A stretch of DNA of 64,000 bases from Paenibacillus_E qinlingensis_A (GCF_031455095.1 NZ_JAVDSB010000001.1:434001-498000), one strand, 5' to 3'; counted from the stretch's first letter, positions 25,975 through 36,018 are shown. Made by a program: numbers and translations. Notes: a model not told the origin generated them from the sequence alone.

Positions 25975-28230
25975 ATGAGATTATACTTGAACAAAAGTAA
26001 ACGTTTAGGTGCACTCGTAGTCACCATTATGATGTTGTTTTCATTGATGATACTACTTGCACCAGCAAATGCATGGGCTGCGAATACAACTTATTATGTA
26101 GATGCCGTTAACGGCAGTGATTCGAACAATGGCACAAGCACCGCGACGGCTTGGAAATCTTTGACCAAAGTAAACGCTACAACGTTCCAGCCTGGTGATC
26201 GCATTTTATTTGAAGCGGGAAATACCTGGGTCGGTCAATTGTATCCAAAAGGCTCGGGTATCTCAGGGAACCCAATTATCATTGATCAGTATGGTACAGG
26301 CGCTAAGCCAAAGTTCCAAGGTCAAGGTGCCGTTAAAGCAACGGTATATTTATATAATCAGCAGTATTGGGAAATTCACAATCTAGATATTAGCAACCAA
26401 ACAACGGGTTCCCTCGGCGATCTAAGAGGCGTTCATATTACTGGAGCAGACATCGGCACGCTTAATTACTTCCGTTTAGATGGTCTCAATGTGCACGATG
26501 TGAGTGGTGAAGTGAACTGGATTGGCGGGGATGTGGCGGATAATGCAATGGGCATCACTTTTCAAACGGGTTGGGATCGTTCCAAGAGAACCGGCGGCAT
26601 TGTGTTTGATATGTCAACGAATGTATTAGCTCCGGCAGCAGCAACAGTGAAGAGCAAATTCAACGATGTGGTTATTTCTAATAGTTCCATTAAGGATACT
26701 TCCTTTGGTGGAATCATCTTTAAGCAATATACGGGTGATGGGCGAGATAATAACGGGAATGCCTCTGTTTCGGTCGGATGGGGTGTTCGGAGTTCAGCTT
26801 CGGATACGAATTGGTATCCTTTTACAAATGTGACGATCAAGAATAATTTCATTAGCCAAGCGAACACGATTTATGGGTGTAATGGTATTTATATGACGGA
26901 TGTTAAAGGCGGATTAATCGAGAATAATGTGGTTGCGGCAGCGGGAACTTCAGGAATCGAAACCTATTATGCCGACGATGTTGTTATTCAGAAGAACGAG
27001 ACCTATGGTGTGGTGAAAAAAGCAGGAGGCGCCGACTTTAACGGTATCGACACAGATAAAGGAACGACGAAACAGGTCGTCCAATACAATTACATTCATG
27101 GCAATGGGGATGGCATTCTGCTGTGTCAATTCAGCTTTGGGGACTCCATTATCCGATACAATGTGATTACAGGTAATTCGAGATATCAGATTTATCTCCA
27201 TTCCGATTCGGCAGCAACCTCACAAATTTATAACAATACGATCTACAATACGAATAGCACTTATTTAATTTATGGCTATGGATCCTATATAAGTGCCAGC
27301 TACAATATTAGAAACAACATTTTGAATTCCACCCAAAGTTCAGCAGTTCTAACGACAGGTGGCGGTATTGCTTATAACACGAATAGTTACTATGGGACTG
27401 GACTTACCGTTCCTGCTGGAGATGCGAATCCGAAAATTGGTGATCCCAAATTAGTAAGCCCAGGAACGGGCGGAACGGGAACAGAAGCAAGTGGACCCGC
27501 AATGAGCACATTAGGTGGCTATAAGCTTCAAACAAGTTCTCCGATCATTAATCAAGGAGTTACGATTACGTCCAATGGTGGGCTTGATTTCTGGGGAGAT
27601 ACGCTATACACAGGCGCAGCCGATATTGGTGCCGATGAAACGCAGGTTACGGGAGGAAGTACGGGTCCTACCTACTTAGTCAATGATACATTCGATGCTG
27701 TGACTACTGGCAGTGCCCCAACAGGATGGACAATTGCCAACGGCACCAGTCCAAACGCGATCACTGTGCAAGCTGTACCGAGTGCGACCGATAAGAGCGT
27801 ACAGCTCAGCAAACCGACAGCATCAGCCAAAACGTCGATGTCCAAAACATTTGGCGCGACTAGCGGATCAATAACGATTGAGGCGAGTGTTAAACGAAGT
27901 GAAACGACGTCGTGGTGGTGTTTGCCTTACCTCTATGACAGTTCAGGTGTGGTAACGGAATCTATTGCTATGGACACGGGGAACATCAAAGCGAACGTGA
28001 ATGGCACTTGGACGACTATTCAAGCATTCACAGCGAACACTTGGTATGATTTCAAAATCGTTCTAGATACAAACACGGATAAGTTTGATTTCTATGTGAA
28101 CGGCACGTTGAAGCTTTCTCAAGCAACAATGAGAGCAGCAGTAGCGAATGTGTCCAAGATCGAATTTTATGCGGATAACTCGCAGACAGGTACTACGCAT
28201 GTTAATACGGTAAAAGTTTACACGCCATAA
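25975..28230 (+). CDS. Secreted right-handed beta-helix protein (putative polysaccharide lyase/hydrolase)
   Basis: A 751-residue exported protein. The signal peptide ends near APANAWA (about residue 35). A parallel beta-helix domain (about 38-540) begins with TTYYVDAVNGSDSNNGTSTA and repeats N-rich rungs such as GLIENNVVAAAGTSGIET and QYNYIHGNGDGILL; this fold is typical of pectin- or uronan-active enzymes. The last 180 residues form a jelly-roll, LamG-like domain (YLVNDTFDAVTTGSAPTGW to the end) that may bind carbohydrate. Catalytic residues cannot be assigned. The start follows AGGAGGAGG. It precedes a sugar importer and shares an upstream element with its binding-protein gene. Confidence 0.85.
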   Translation: MRLYLNKSKRLGALVVTIMMLFSLMILLAPANAWAANTTYYVDAVNGSDSNNGTSTATAWKSLTKVNATTFQPGDRILFEAGNTWVGQLYPKGSGISGNPIIIDQYGTGAKPKFQGQGAVKATVYLYNQQYWEIHNLDISNQTTGSLGDLRGVHITGADIGTLNYFRLDGLNVHDVSGEVNWIGGDVADNAMGITFQTGWDRSKRTGGIVFDMSTNVLAPAAATVKSKFNDVVISNSSIKDTSFGGIIFKQYTGDGRDNNGNASVSVGWGVRSSASDTNWYPFTNVTIKNNFISQANTIYGCNGIYMTDVKGGLIENNVVAAAGTSGIETYYADDVVIQKNETYGVVKKAGGADFNGIDTDKGTTKQVVQYNYIHGNGDGILLCQFSFGDSIIRYNVITGNSRYQIYLHSDSAATSQIYNNTIYNTNSTYLIYGYGSYISASYNIRNNILNSTQSSAVLTTGGGIAYNTNSYYGTGLTVPAGDANPKIGDPKLVSPGTGGTGTEASGPAMSTLGGYKLQTSSPIINQGVTITSNGGLDFWGDTLYTGAADIGADETQVTGGSTGPTYLVNDTFDAVTTGSAPTGWTIANGTSPNAITVQAVPSATDKSVQLSKPTASAKTSMSKTFGATSGSITIEASVKRSETTSWWCLPYLYDSSGVVTESIAMDTGNIKANVNGTWTTIQAFTANTWYDFKIVLDTNTDKFDFYVNGTLKLSQATMRAAVANVSKIEFYADNSQTGTTHVNTVKVYTP

Positions 28231-28243
28231 CGTCATTTAAACG

Positions 28244-28284
28244 AAAAATCCCGAATTTCCAGCGATGGCAGTTCGGGATTTTTG
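28244..28284 (+). terminator. Terminator of the beta-helix gene
   Basis: AAAAATCCCGAA pairs perfectly with TTCGGGATTTTT, with a T-run inside the right arm. A TATAAT at 28345-28350 behind it may be the -10 box of the next operon, though no good -35 is seen. Confidence 0.88.
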
Positions 28285-28408
28285 TGTGTGAAATAGTGAA
28301 AGAACTTCATTCAATGCGCAATGTAACTCCTCTGAGATGCCTTTTATAATAAAACTATCAGATAACAAGCGATTCATGTAGCGCTTTGAACAGGGAGTGG
28401 AATGATTA

Positions 28409-29368
28409 ATGGAAAGCAACGCGCTGCAAACAGACCGTTTGCTTGCAAAACCGAAGAAAAAGAAGATCCCGTTTCTAAGCCGATGGGAGTCTCCTGTGGC
28501 CGGATACCTCTTTTTATCCCCTTGGCTAATTGGATTTTTCCTATTGACACTTGGGCCAATCCTGATGTCCTTGTATTACTCGTTTACAGATTATTCCTTA
28601 CTGGACGCACCACATTGGCTTGGCGCACAGAACTACAAGCATATCGTGATGGAGGACGATACGTTCCGCGAGTCAATCAAGGTAACCTTGCTATTTGTTG
28701 TATTCTCCGTACCACTGAAGCTTGTTACAGCTCTGTTGGTGGCGATGCTGCTGAATAAGAAAATCAGAGGGATCTCCTTCTATCGGACGATGATCTACTT
28801 CCCATCATTGATCGGGACGAGTATCGCTGTGTCGATTCTATGGAAAAATATTTTCAGCAAAGACGGCTTTATTAATCAAGCTTTAGCGCTTGTCGGTATT
28901 CAAGGGAAATCATGGATTGCTGACCCCGACACGGCTTTGGGGACACTCGTCCTTCTCATTGCATGGCAATTCGGATCGGCAATGATTATTTTCCTTGCAG
29001 GACTTAAACAAATTCCAACGGATTTGTATGAAGCCTCTTCAGTAGATGGCGCTAGCAAGGTACGACAATTTTTCACGATTACGCTGCCCATGTTGTCTCC
29101 CATCATTTTGTTTAACTTTGTGCAATCAACGATTAATTCCTTCCAGATGTTTACGCAGGCATTTATCATCACTAATGGGGGGCCTGTGAATTCAACCTAC
29201 GTTTACGTCATGTACTTGTATGAACGAGCATTCTCGAAGTTTCAAATGGGTTATGCCTCAGCGCTAGCTTGGATTCTACTGGTCATCATTGCAGCAGTAA
29301 CAGCACTTATTTTCGCAACCTCTAAATACTGGGTTTATTATGAGACGCAAGGAGGGAAGGGGAAATGA
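28409..29368 (+). CDS. Sugar ABC transporter permease (MalF/UgpA type)
   Basis: A 319-residue inner-membrane permease of a CUT1-type importer. Its first membrane segment is near residues 31-50 (VAGYLFLSPWLIGFFLLTLG), and the EAA loop is near 207-226 (YEASSVDGASKVRQFFTITL). The motif NGGPVNSTYVYVMYLYERAF late in the chain is typical of MalF-like partners. Its stop overlaps the start of the next permease by four bases (ATGA). The binding-protein gene of this system follows after the two regulator genes at 33.7 kb. No ATPase is present. Confidence 0.95.
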   Translation: MESNALQTDRLLAKPKKKKIPFLSRWESPVAGYLFLSPWLIGFFLLTLGPILMSLYYSFTDYSLLDAPHWLGAQNYKHIVMEDDTFRESIKVTLLFVVFSVPLKLVTALLVAMLLNKKIRGISFYRTMIYFPSLIGTSIAVSILWKNIFSKDGFINQALALVGIQGKSWIADPDTALGTLVLLIAWQFGSAMIIFLAGLKQIPTDLYEASSVDGASKVRQFFTITLPMLSPIILFNFVQSTINSFQMFTQAFIITNGGPVNSTYVYVMYLYERAFSKFQMGYASALAWILLVIIAAVTALIFATSKYWVYYETQGGKGK

Positions 29369-30204
29369 TGGCAAGACGTCAAGGTTTGACCCATCTTTTA
29401 TTACTAGTTTCAAGTCTGATCATGATGTACCCTGTCTTCTGGTGGTTAGGAGCTTCCCTCAAAACGAATGATGAGATGCGCTCACCGAATTTATTTCCCG
29501 AAACATTTCGCTGGGCTAACTATACCGAAGGCTGGATATCCGTTCCGAACTATGACTTCAGTGTCTTTTATATCAATAACTTTCAATTAATCTCCGGGGT
29601 ATTATTTACCAGTATCGTATCTTGTTCCCTTGTTGCCTTTGCTTTTGCTCGCCTTGATTTTCCACTTCGTAAGCTCTGGTTCGGCATTCTGCTAGTGACG
29701 TTAATGCTTCCGACGCAAGTAACGATCGTGCCTCAGTATGTGTTATTCAGTAAATTTGATTGGATTAATACGTATTTACCCTTCTATGTTCCTCATTTGC
29801 TTGCAGGTGGTGTGGGAGGTCCCTTCTTTATCTATTTGCTTGTGCAATTTATTCGTTCCATACCGAAAGAGCTGGATGAGTCTGCGAAAATAGATGGATG
29901 TTCTTGGTTCGGTATTTACTGGCGGATCATTATTCCATTGACCAAACCTGCGCTTGTTACTGTTGCCATTTATTGTTTCCTTTGGAACTGGGATGATTTC
30001 TTTGGTCAATTATTGTATATCAACTCTGTCGATAAATACACGGTGAACTTAGCTCTGAAGCTGTTCATTGATTCTGCTGGAACGGTGCCGTGGGGGCAGA
30101 TGTTAGCTATGTCTTTAGTGTCTGTTATGCCTGCCGTAATCATTTTCTTTATCGCTCAGAAGCATTTCGTTGAAGGTATTGCTTCGGGTGCCCTAAAAGG
30201 ATAA
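29365..30204 (+). CDS. Carbohydrate ABC transporter permease (MalG/UgpE type)
   Basis: A 279-residue second permease of the same importer, translationally coupled to the first. Membrane segments begin at about residue 8 (LTHLLLLVSSLIMMYPVFWW), and the EAA loop is near residues 171-190 (DESAKIDGCSWFGIYWRIII). The C-terminus KHFVEGIASGALKG is the common end of MalG-like proteins. A second in-frame ATG directly follows the first. A hairpin stands between it and the sensor kinase gene. Confidence 0.95.
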   Translation: MMARRQGLTHLLLLVSSLIMMYPVFWWLGASLKTNDEMRSPNLFPETFRWANYTEGWISVPNYDFSVFYINNFQLISGVLFTSIVSCSLVAFAFARLDFPLRKLWFGILLVTLMLPTQVTIVPQYVLFSKFDWINTYLPFYVPHLLAGGVGGPFFIYLLVQFIRSIPKELDESAKIDGCSWFGIYWRIIIPLTKPALVTVAIYCFLWNWDDFFGQLLYINSVDKYTVNLALKLFIDSAGTVPWGQMLAMSLVSVMPAVIIFFIAQKHFVEGIASGALKG

Positions 30205-30220
30205 GCTTAGGAATGACTAG

Positions 30221-30251
30221 GAAAGCTGCTGCATTTGCTGCGGCTTTCTTT
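30221..30251 (+). terminator. Hairpin between permease and sensor-kinase genes
   Basis: GAAAGCTGC pairs with GCGGCTTTC (one G-U pair), then TTTGC. The short U-tract suggests partial termination. Confidence 0.6.
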
Positions 30252-30290
30252 GCATAAGAGCTTAGTTTGAATCATACGGAGGGCAGACAC

Positions 30291-31994
30291 ATGCTGCAAA
30301 ATCCATTTAAATCATACGGCATTATTGCGGTTTATTTTTTTAGCTCAGCCGTCATTATAGCCATGTTAATCGGGATTGTTATTGCCGTTAGTTATTCGGG
30401 TACATCGAGCGAAATTGCTTCCAATACATCCTTTTATCAGCAACGGTTGCTAAATGAATTAAGCAAAAAAATGAGCACAAGCTTAATTGGTATTGAGCAG
30501 ACCTCGGGGACCTCGGCCAAGAATGTCGATCTTCTGTACGGCCGATTACGAGATAAGGACGCGTACGAGCGCCTTCAAATCGAGACGGACCTGCAGAGTC
30601 AATTGAAGTATCTTGTCTTCGGCACACCGATTCTGCAATCCATCCATGTCTATTCGGATTACCCCTTTACGTCGGATACCCAAGGGCCTGTTACGTTCTT
30701 TCCGATGTCGCAATTAGATAAGGAAGCATGGTATCCAAGTATTCTGGAAACAGATAGCGCTTGGCTTGGCGAGCACAAAATCATGTCCAATGGACGTGAA
30801 GAATCGGTGATAAGCTTCGCCCGTAAGGTCATTAATAATAGCAATCAATATTACAGTTTAATGGTTTTTAATATAAAAGTATCGAGCATTCGGCATTTGA
30901 TATCAACTGAAGATGATACGACCAATATGGCTTTACTTGATGCAGCAGGCCGATTAATTACGCATGCTGGCAACAGCAGCAAATTGCAGCAAGCGACACT
31001 CACCTTGAAGGGGGAGATGGATAAGCCAAGCGGTTCCTTACGGGTGCAGGATGATTTCTTCGTTTGGGCCAAATCACCAGATTCCCAGTGGACACTCTTC
31101 GAGGCAAGCTCTTGGAGTGATATGACGAAAGGCAGTAAAAGCATGGCAAAGCTGTTTCTTCTACTTGGGGCTACCACGATTGTGCTCGTGCTGCTGCTTA
31201 CTTTATTCTTATCTCGCCGATTCATGAGACCGATGAATCAATTGATTCGAGCCATGGGCCAATATTCCCCTGGGGATGATCAAGGTTTACCTACTGATTA
31301 TAAAAATGAGTTCGGCAAGTTATTTCATGGGTATCGAAAGTTAACACAACGGATCGAGGACCTGTATGAATCCCTGCGGGAGCAGCATGTTCAGCAAAGG
31401 GCAGCAGAGCTGAAATCGTTGCAGATGATGATTAATCCTCATTTTTTATATAATACGCTTGATCAAATTAACTGGACGGCGATCGAAGCGGGGCAGAATA
31501 AGATCAGCTCGATGCTCGCGCAAGTAGCGAGTATGTTTCGCTTAGCGCTATCGAATACGAATAGTCTGGTGGCTGTCACAGAGGAAGTCGCCCATATTGA
31601 CCACTATTTAAAATTTCAACAGGTGCGTTGGGAAGATAAAATGTCGTATCTAATCAAAGTGGATGAAAACTGTAAGAGCTGCCTCATGCCGAAAATTTTT
31701 CTGCAGCCGTTCGTAGAGAATGCTTTTATGCATGGTTTTCATGGCGCTTCCGAAGCCGAAATAGGTATAGATATCTATCGAAAAGAGAACGACCTATATG
31801 TAACGATTACGGATAATGGCAAAGGGCTTAGTGAGAATTGGCAAAACAAGCCTAGGAAGCGCGGAGGCTATGGACTTCGTAATGTGAAGGAAAGGCTGGA
31901 TGCCTTATTCGGCAATCAATATAGCTTACAACTGAGCAATCGAGAGCAAGGCGGCGTTCAAGTTGAGATTCGATTCCCGCTATCCGACAGTTAA
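30291..31994 (+). CDS. Sensor histidine kinase, YesM type
   Basis: A 567-residue membrane kinase. Two membrane segments (about 8-34 and 289-312) bound an extracellular sensor of Cache type. A HAMP-like linker leads to the His_kinase domain, with the phosphoacceptor His at about 384 in MMINPHFLYNTLDQINW. ATP-site motifs are FLQPFVENAFMHGF, DNGKGLS and GYGLRNVKERLDALFG. The ATG at 30291 follows GGAGGG; an upstream in-frame ATG at 30267 lacks a site. Its partner regulator gene starts 31 bases after its stop. It probably senses a sugar or polymer fragment for this importer. Confidence 0.95.
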   Translation: MLQNPFKSYGIIAVYFFSSAVIIAMLIGIVIAVSYSGTSSEIASNTSFYQQRLLNELSKKMSTSLIGIEQTSGTSAKNVDLLYGRLRDKDAYERLQIETDLQSQLKYLVFGTPILQSIHVYSDYPFTSDTQGPVTFFPMSQLDKEAWYPSILETDSAWLGEHKIMSNGREESVISFARKVINNSNQYYSLMVFNIKVSSIRHLISTEDDTTNMALLDAAGRLITHAGNSSKLQQATLTLKGEMDKPSGSLRVQDDFFVWAKSPDSQWTLFEASSWSDMTKGSKSMAKLFLLLGATTIVLVLLLTLFLSRRFMRPMNQLIRAMGQYSPGDDQGLPTDYKNEFGKLFHGYRKLTQRIEDLYESLREQHVQQRAAELKSLQMMINPHFLYNTLDQINWTAIEAGQNKISSMLAQVASMFRLALSNTNSLVAVTEEVAHIDHYLKFQQVRWEDKMSYLIKVDENCKSCLMPKIFLQPFVENAFMHGFHGASEAEIGIDIYRKENDLYVTITDNGKGLSENWQNKPRKRGGYGLRNVKERLDALFGNQYSLQLSNREQGGVQVEIRFPLSDS

Positions 31995-32025
31995 CCATAT
32001 TCATAACAAAAGGGAGTACATGAGC

Positions 32026-33582
32026 ATGTGGAAAATAGCCATCGTAGATGATGATTTTCAGGTTTTACGAGGTTTACGACATATCATACCTTGGGCCGAG
32101 CTAGATGCTGAATTCGCAGGAGATGCGATTGACGGGGAAAGTGGACTGGAATTAATTCGTGAAGTAGAGCCCGATATTGTCATTACGGATTTATATATGC
32201 CTGGCATTAGCGGTATTGAAATGATTGAGAAACTGCGGGGGGAAGGCTTTCAAGGCAGATTTATTATTCATAGCGGTTATACCGACTTTGAGTATGCGAG
32301 GCAAGCGATTCGTTTGGATGTCGATGATTATTTGAATAAACCCATAACAATCGAACAGATTCGCGAAGTCTTGTTTCGCACGATTAGCCAATTAGAAGAT
32401 TTTTATCTGGAAAAAATGGAGAAAAAGCGGCTAGTTCGTTTTGTTCAAAACTATGAGAAACAAATGGCCGATGAGCAGCTTGCAGCTCTGGTTAATGGTA
32501 CTCTTCAGCCTAATGCGGCTGATATGAAGCTGCCTACTGTCGAAGCCTACTGGACAGACTATGATCAGCAGGTCGTCGTGCTTGAACTGGTGAAGACAGA
32601 CCGGATTATCGATATCTCGGTGGCGGATTGGCATTTATTTCGCTTCGCCATGTCCAATATTACGAAAGAACTGACGCAGCAGGAATGGCCGGAATCAGCG
32701 TTTATTTGGCTATTCGGACCGTATTCAGCACTTGTCCTACATATTCCTCGCAACGAAGCAGATGAGATATCGCTTGAGAGAGCTGGACGCTTCATAGAGA
32801 CATTAACAGCCAGTATGCTGCGCTATTTGGGTTTAACGGTGAAAGCAGCGATAGGCGAACGCATAAGTAAATGGGAAGATTTGAAGGCGTCAGCAGACGT
32901 CGCTTTTGAATCGTTGCAAGCTTTTGGGCAAGGGCAAGGTGCAATGGATCTGGTTCGTTACCTTTCCCAGTCCCTGCAGGAAAACAGTGAGGAAGCGTTA
33001 TGGTCCCATATTCAGCAGTTCATTGATCGGCAAGAAGCGTCGGCCAAAGGCGGTGACCCCAAGCTATTCTATCGTGTCTTAGCTACGGAGATTTGGACGC
33101 TGCTACAATATGCAGCACAGCAAGCTGACATGGCGATCTCTCCAGCGGATGAGAATGAGCTGGTTACGTCAACAGATACGATTATTCATCGTGCGGATGT
33201 GGAGAGCTTCTTGCAAGCAAAGGTGAAGAGCATTGGACAGAAGCGACAGCCAAGCATTAACCAGAAGCATAAAGGGGCGGTCGATTTCATGCTCGGTTAC
33301 ATTCATGAGCATTATGCGAAAGACATTACGATGGATGAGTTGGCGGGACAGTTATTTATCTCGAAAAATTATTTGAATCAGCTATTTAAAAAGGTGACAG
33401 GGGAAACCTTTATGAACTATGTGATTCGTGTCCGACTAGAGAAAGCGAAGGCACTTCTCTTAGAAGGGAATTTATTGATTTATGAAGTCTCGGAGCAAGT
33501 AGGATATCATAATGTGCCATATTTCAGTACACTTTTCAAGAAATATTGCGGAATTAACCCTAGTGATTTGCTGAAAAAGTAA
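32026..33582 (+). CDS. Response regulator with AraC output domain, YesN type
   Basis: A 518-residue regulator. The N-terminal receiver starts WKIAIVDDDFQVLRGL and has its phosphoacceptor Asp near residue 55 in DIVITDLYMPG. A middle region of about 270 residues has no clear motif. The C-terminal AraC domain (about 418-518) shows MDELAGQLFISKNYLNQLFK and VSEQVGYHNVPYFSTLFKKY. AGGGAG at 32011-32016 favours ATG 32026 over ATG 32020. It follows its YesM-type kinase and is likely to activate the beta-helix gene and the binding-protein gene through the shared upstream element. Confidence 0.95.
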   Translation: MWKIAIVDDDFQVLRGLRHIIPWAELDAEFAGDAIDGESGLELIREVEPDIVITDLYMPGISGIEMIEKLRGEGFQGRFIIHSGYTDFEYARQAIRLDVDDYLNKPITIEQIREVLFRTISQLEDFYLEKMEKKRLVRFVQNYEKQMADEQLAALVNGTLQPNAADMKLPTVEAYWTDYDQQVVVLELVKTDRIIDISVADWHLFRFAMSNITKELTQQEWPESAFIWLFGPYSALVLHIPRNEADEISLERAGRFIETLTASMLRYLGLTVKAAIGERISKWEDLKASADVAFESLQAFGQGQGAMDLVRYLSQSLQENSEEALWSHIQQFIDRQEASAKGGDPKLFYRVLATEIWTLLQYAAQQADMAISPADENELVTSTDTIIHRADVESFLQAKVKSIGQKRQPSINQKHKGAVDFMLGYIHEHYAKDITMDELAGQLFISKNYLNQLFKKVTGETFMNYVIRVRLEKAKALLLEGNLLIYEVSEQVGYHNVPYFSTLFKKYCGINPSDLLKK

Positions 33583-33609
33583 ATTATTCTCCCCACTTGT
33601 TTGAAAAAC

Positions 33610-33638
33610 TGAAAGAAATCAGTTCGATCCTCTCCTAT
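33610..33638 (+). promoter_or_regulatory. Shared 29-bp element upstream of the binding-protein gene (copy B)
   Basis: TGAAAGAAAT-CA-GTTC-GATC-CTC-T-CCTAT, 23 of 29 positions identical to the element at 25741-25769. It ends 68 bases before the start codon, a suitable place for an activator. Confidence 0.45.
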
Positions 33639-33705
33639 ACCGTTCAGTCTTTCAGAGATACGATATGTGTGTGAGATCGACATATGCGAGAGGGGTAATT
33701 ATACA

Positions 33706-35031
33706 ATGAAGAGGAAATTAATGACTGCTGCACTATCACTTGTTGTCATGGCATCGGTATCAGCTTGCGGATCCAAAACAGAGGAAGCGCCAGCGAAAGC
33801 TTCGGCTCAACCATCTGCGGCAGCGGCTGCAACACCAAAAGCAGAACCTGCAACGCCTGTTAAACTTCGTATTGCTTGGTGGGGCGCACAAGAACGTCAT
33901 GATGCGACACAGAAGGCGCTAACGCAGTATACGGCACTACATCCGAATGTTACTTTTGAAAGCGAATTCTCGGGTTGGGACGGTTACTTCGATAAACTCG
34001 GCGTTCAGTTCGCAGCGAAAAATGCCCCTGACATTATCCAAATGGATGCTGCTTACTTGAATGAGTATGTTGGACGTAATTTGGTCGCTGATCTTGCAAG
34101 CGTTAATGTTGCCGATATGGATAAAGCGCTTATCGAATCAGGTAAAGTGAATGGCAAGCTCTTCGCTATGCCGTTAGGAACGGCCGCACTGGGTATGGCT
34201 TACGATAAAACAGTTATCGAAAAATTAGGTTTAAAGTCACCAGCTTGGGACTGGACTTGGGATGATTATTATAAATTTGGTCAAGATGCTAAAGCCAAAC
34301 TAGGGAAAGATAAATACGTTTTCGTTGATCAAAGCTCAGATTTAGTTGACTATACAGCTTATCAGCTAAGCCAAGGTAAAGGGCAGTCTTTTACAGATAA
34401 CAAGCTATCGATCGATAAAGATACATGGATCAAATACTTGAATAAGCAATCCGAAATGCGTAAAGCGGGCATCGTTACACCTGCTGATATTACAGTTACA
34501 GACAAAGAGCTTGATCCGAAGATGGATAGTGTGGTCAATGGAACAGCGCTTGCTCGTCACATCTTCTCCAATCAAGTGGGTGCCATTAATGGTCTTAAAC
34601 CTGATGCTTTCGGGTTTACAACACTTCCAAAATCGGCACAAACAGGTGGTTGGTTGAAACCGGGTATGTTCTGGAGTGTAAACGCAGGCTCCAAGCAACA
34701 GGATGAAGCAAAAAAATTCGTTGAGTGGTTCATTAACGACCAAGAAGCAGGGAAAACATTATCTTTAACACGTGGTATTCCAGGAAATGCAAAAATCGTA
34801 AGTACACTTGCTCCGAATTTCAGCGCGTCCGACAAAACATCGGTTGATTTTATTAACAAAGTAGGACCGGCAGCACAGAAATTTGTCGCTGAACCGCAAG
34901 GCTGGGGTAACTTCAAGAAAGACTACAAAACAATCGTTGAGAAAGTCATGTTCGACAAAGCCACAGCGGATCAAGCTTACGAAGAATTGATGAAAAAAGC
35001 CAAAGAGTATGATACAGCAGTAAAAAAATAA
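33706..35031 (+). CDS. Sugar ABC transporter substrate-binding lipoprotein
   Basis: A 441-residue family 1 extracellular binding protein. The lipoprotein signal ends in SVSAC, with the lipidated Cys at residue 21, followed by a low-complexity Ala/Pro/Lys tether (about 22-45). The mature part begins LRIAWWGAQERHDATQKAL, a usual opening for oligosaccharide-binding CUT1 proteins. An upstream ATG (33667) exists, but GAGAGGGG before 33706 and the signal peptide decide the start. It should deliver its ligand to the permeases at 28.4-30.2 kb. Confidence 0.95.
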   Translation: MKRKLMTAALSLVVMASVSACGSKTEEAPAKASAQPSAAAAATPKAEPATPVKLRIAWWGAQERHDATQKALTQYTALHPNVTFESEFSGWDGYFDKLGVQFAAKNAPDIIQMDAAYLNEYVGRNLVADLASVNVADMDKALIESGKVNGKLFAMPLGTAALGMAYDKTVIEKLGLKSPAWDWTWDDYYKFGQDAKAKLGKDKYVFVDQSSDLVDYTAYQLSQGKGQSFTDNKLSIDKDTWIKYLNKQSEMRKAGIVTPADITVTDKELDPKMDSVVNGTALARHIFSNQVGAINGLKPDAFGFTTLPKSAQTGGWLKPGMFWSVNAGSKQQDEAKKFVEWFINDQEAGKTLSLTRGIPGNAKIVSTLAPNFSASDKTSVDFINKVGPAAQKFVAEPQGWGNFKKDYKTIVEKVMFDKATADQAYEELMKKAKEYDTAVKK

Positions 35032-35042
35032 TAGATGGCCTA

Positions 35043-35086
35043 GAATCATGGCGTTGTCGCTTCTTAGGACGCGCCATGATTTTTTC
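35043..35086 (+). terminator. Terminator of the binding-protein gene
   Basis: AATCATGGCG pairs with CGCCATGATT, followed by TTTTCC. The rest of the 318-base gap 35032-35349 holds no gene I can support. Confidence 0.85.
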
Positions 35087-35349
35087 CTTGGTCCGCCTGT
35101 TCGTTTGTGGTCACCGGTTCGTCATGTTGCCAATGATGACTTGGGGTGCGTTTACGGTATTTTGCATATGAGTGAAACCGTTTTTGGCATTCATCCTTTC
35201 TTGGAAAATACACACCGGAATCCACTTTCGGATGATGAGCTCGCCAAGAAATTACAGCACTATTTTCATAATCAAAAATAACGTAATTTGAACCATTCTT
35301 TATTCCGACGTATAATAACAGGACTTCGAGATAAAGGATGATGGTATTC

Positions 35350-35901
35350 ATGAATGACAATAATGGAAGAATCTATATCCGCTTTCTGGATGTAAGTGAT
35401 ACAGATGATATGCTGGATCTCATGCTGCGTAACCGTCAATTGTTTGAGGGAGTGAGCCCTAAGCGCAATGAATCTTTCTATACAAAAGAAGTGCAAGAGA
35501 AGAGTATTCTAACTAGTAATTCCCAAAGAGAAGAAGATAAACGATATGCATTCGGTATTTTTTTAAAAGAAACGCAGCAACTCATCGGGGATATTGCACT
35601 ATTTGAAGTCCAACGCGGGCCTCATCAGAAATGTATTCTTGGCTATAGTATGGATCAAGCGCACAATGGAAAAGGGTACATGACAGAAGCGATACAACTT
35701 ATCTTGAAATATGCATTTGAAGAAGTAGGCTTACAGAGAGTAGAAGCAGGTGTGATGCCGCGAAATGTGGGATCAATACGTGTGTTGGAAAAGGCCGGCT
35801 TCCAGCAAGAAGGGCTCAATCGCAAGTTATTGGAGATTAATGGAAAACGTGAAGATCACTTGTTGTTCGCAATGCTGGCGGAAGATTTTTTGAAAGCATA
35901 A
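35350..35901 (+). CDS. GNAT-family N-acetyltransferase (RimJ/RimL-like)
   Basis: A 183-residue acetyl-CoA-dependent N-acetyltransferase. The GNAT core is visible in GYSMDQAHNGKGYMTEAIQ (about 100-118, the acetyl-CoA loop) and in RNVGSIRVLEKAGFQQEGLN (about 138-157), which is typical of the RimJ/RimL group that acetylates protein N-termini or small amines. Three in-frame ATG codons (35338, 35341, 35350) are possible; 35350 gives the usual N-terminus and best spacing. It is alone. Substrate unknown. Confidence 0.88.
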   Translation: MNDNNGRIYIRFLDVSDTDDMLDLMLRNRQLFEGVSPKRNESFYTKEVQEKSILTSNSQREEDKRYAFGIFLKETQQLIGDIALFEVQRGPHQKCILGYSMDQAHNGKGYMTEAIQLILKYAFEEVGLQRVEAGVMPRNVGSIRVLEKAGFQQEGLNRKLLEINGKREDHLLFAMLAEDFLKA

Positions 35902-36018
35902 AGGGAAGATACGAAAGGTAAAGCAGTGGCTCTAGACTTTTTAGTCTGGGGCTATTTTTTTTTACCACAAAAAGGAACCTTTTCCTAGTTGAACGGTCTT
36001 ATACATAGAGGTGAGCGC

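Noticed and set aside
28402..28758. 118-codon plus-strand frame overlapping the first permease of the second importer
   Set aside because: The permease frame holds membrane segments and the EAA loop; the overlapping frame has no family features.
35048..35281. 77-codon frame after the binding-protein gene
   Set aside because: It starts inside the terminator hairpin, has no ribosome binding site, and shows no recognisable domain; an internal ATG at 35168 also has no site.
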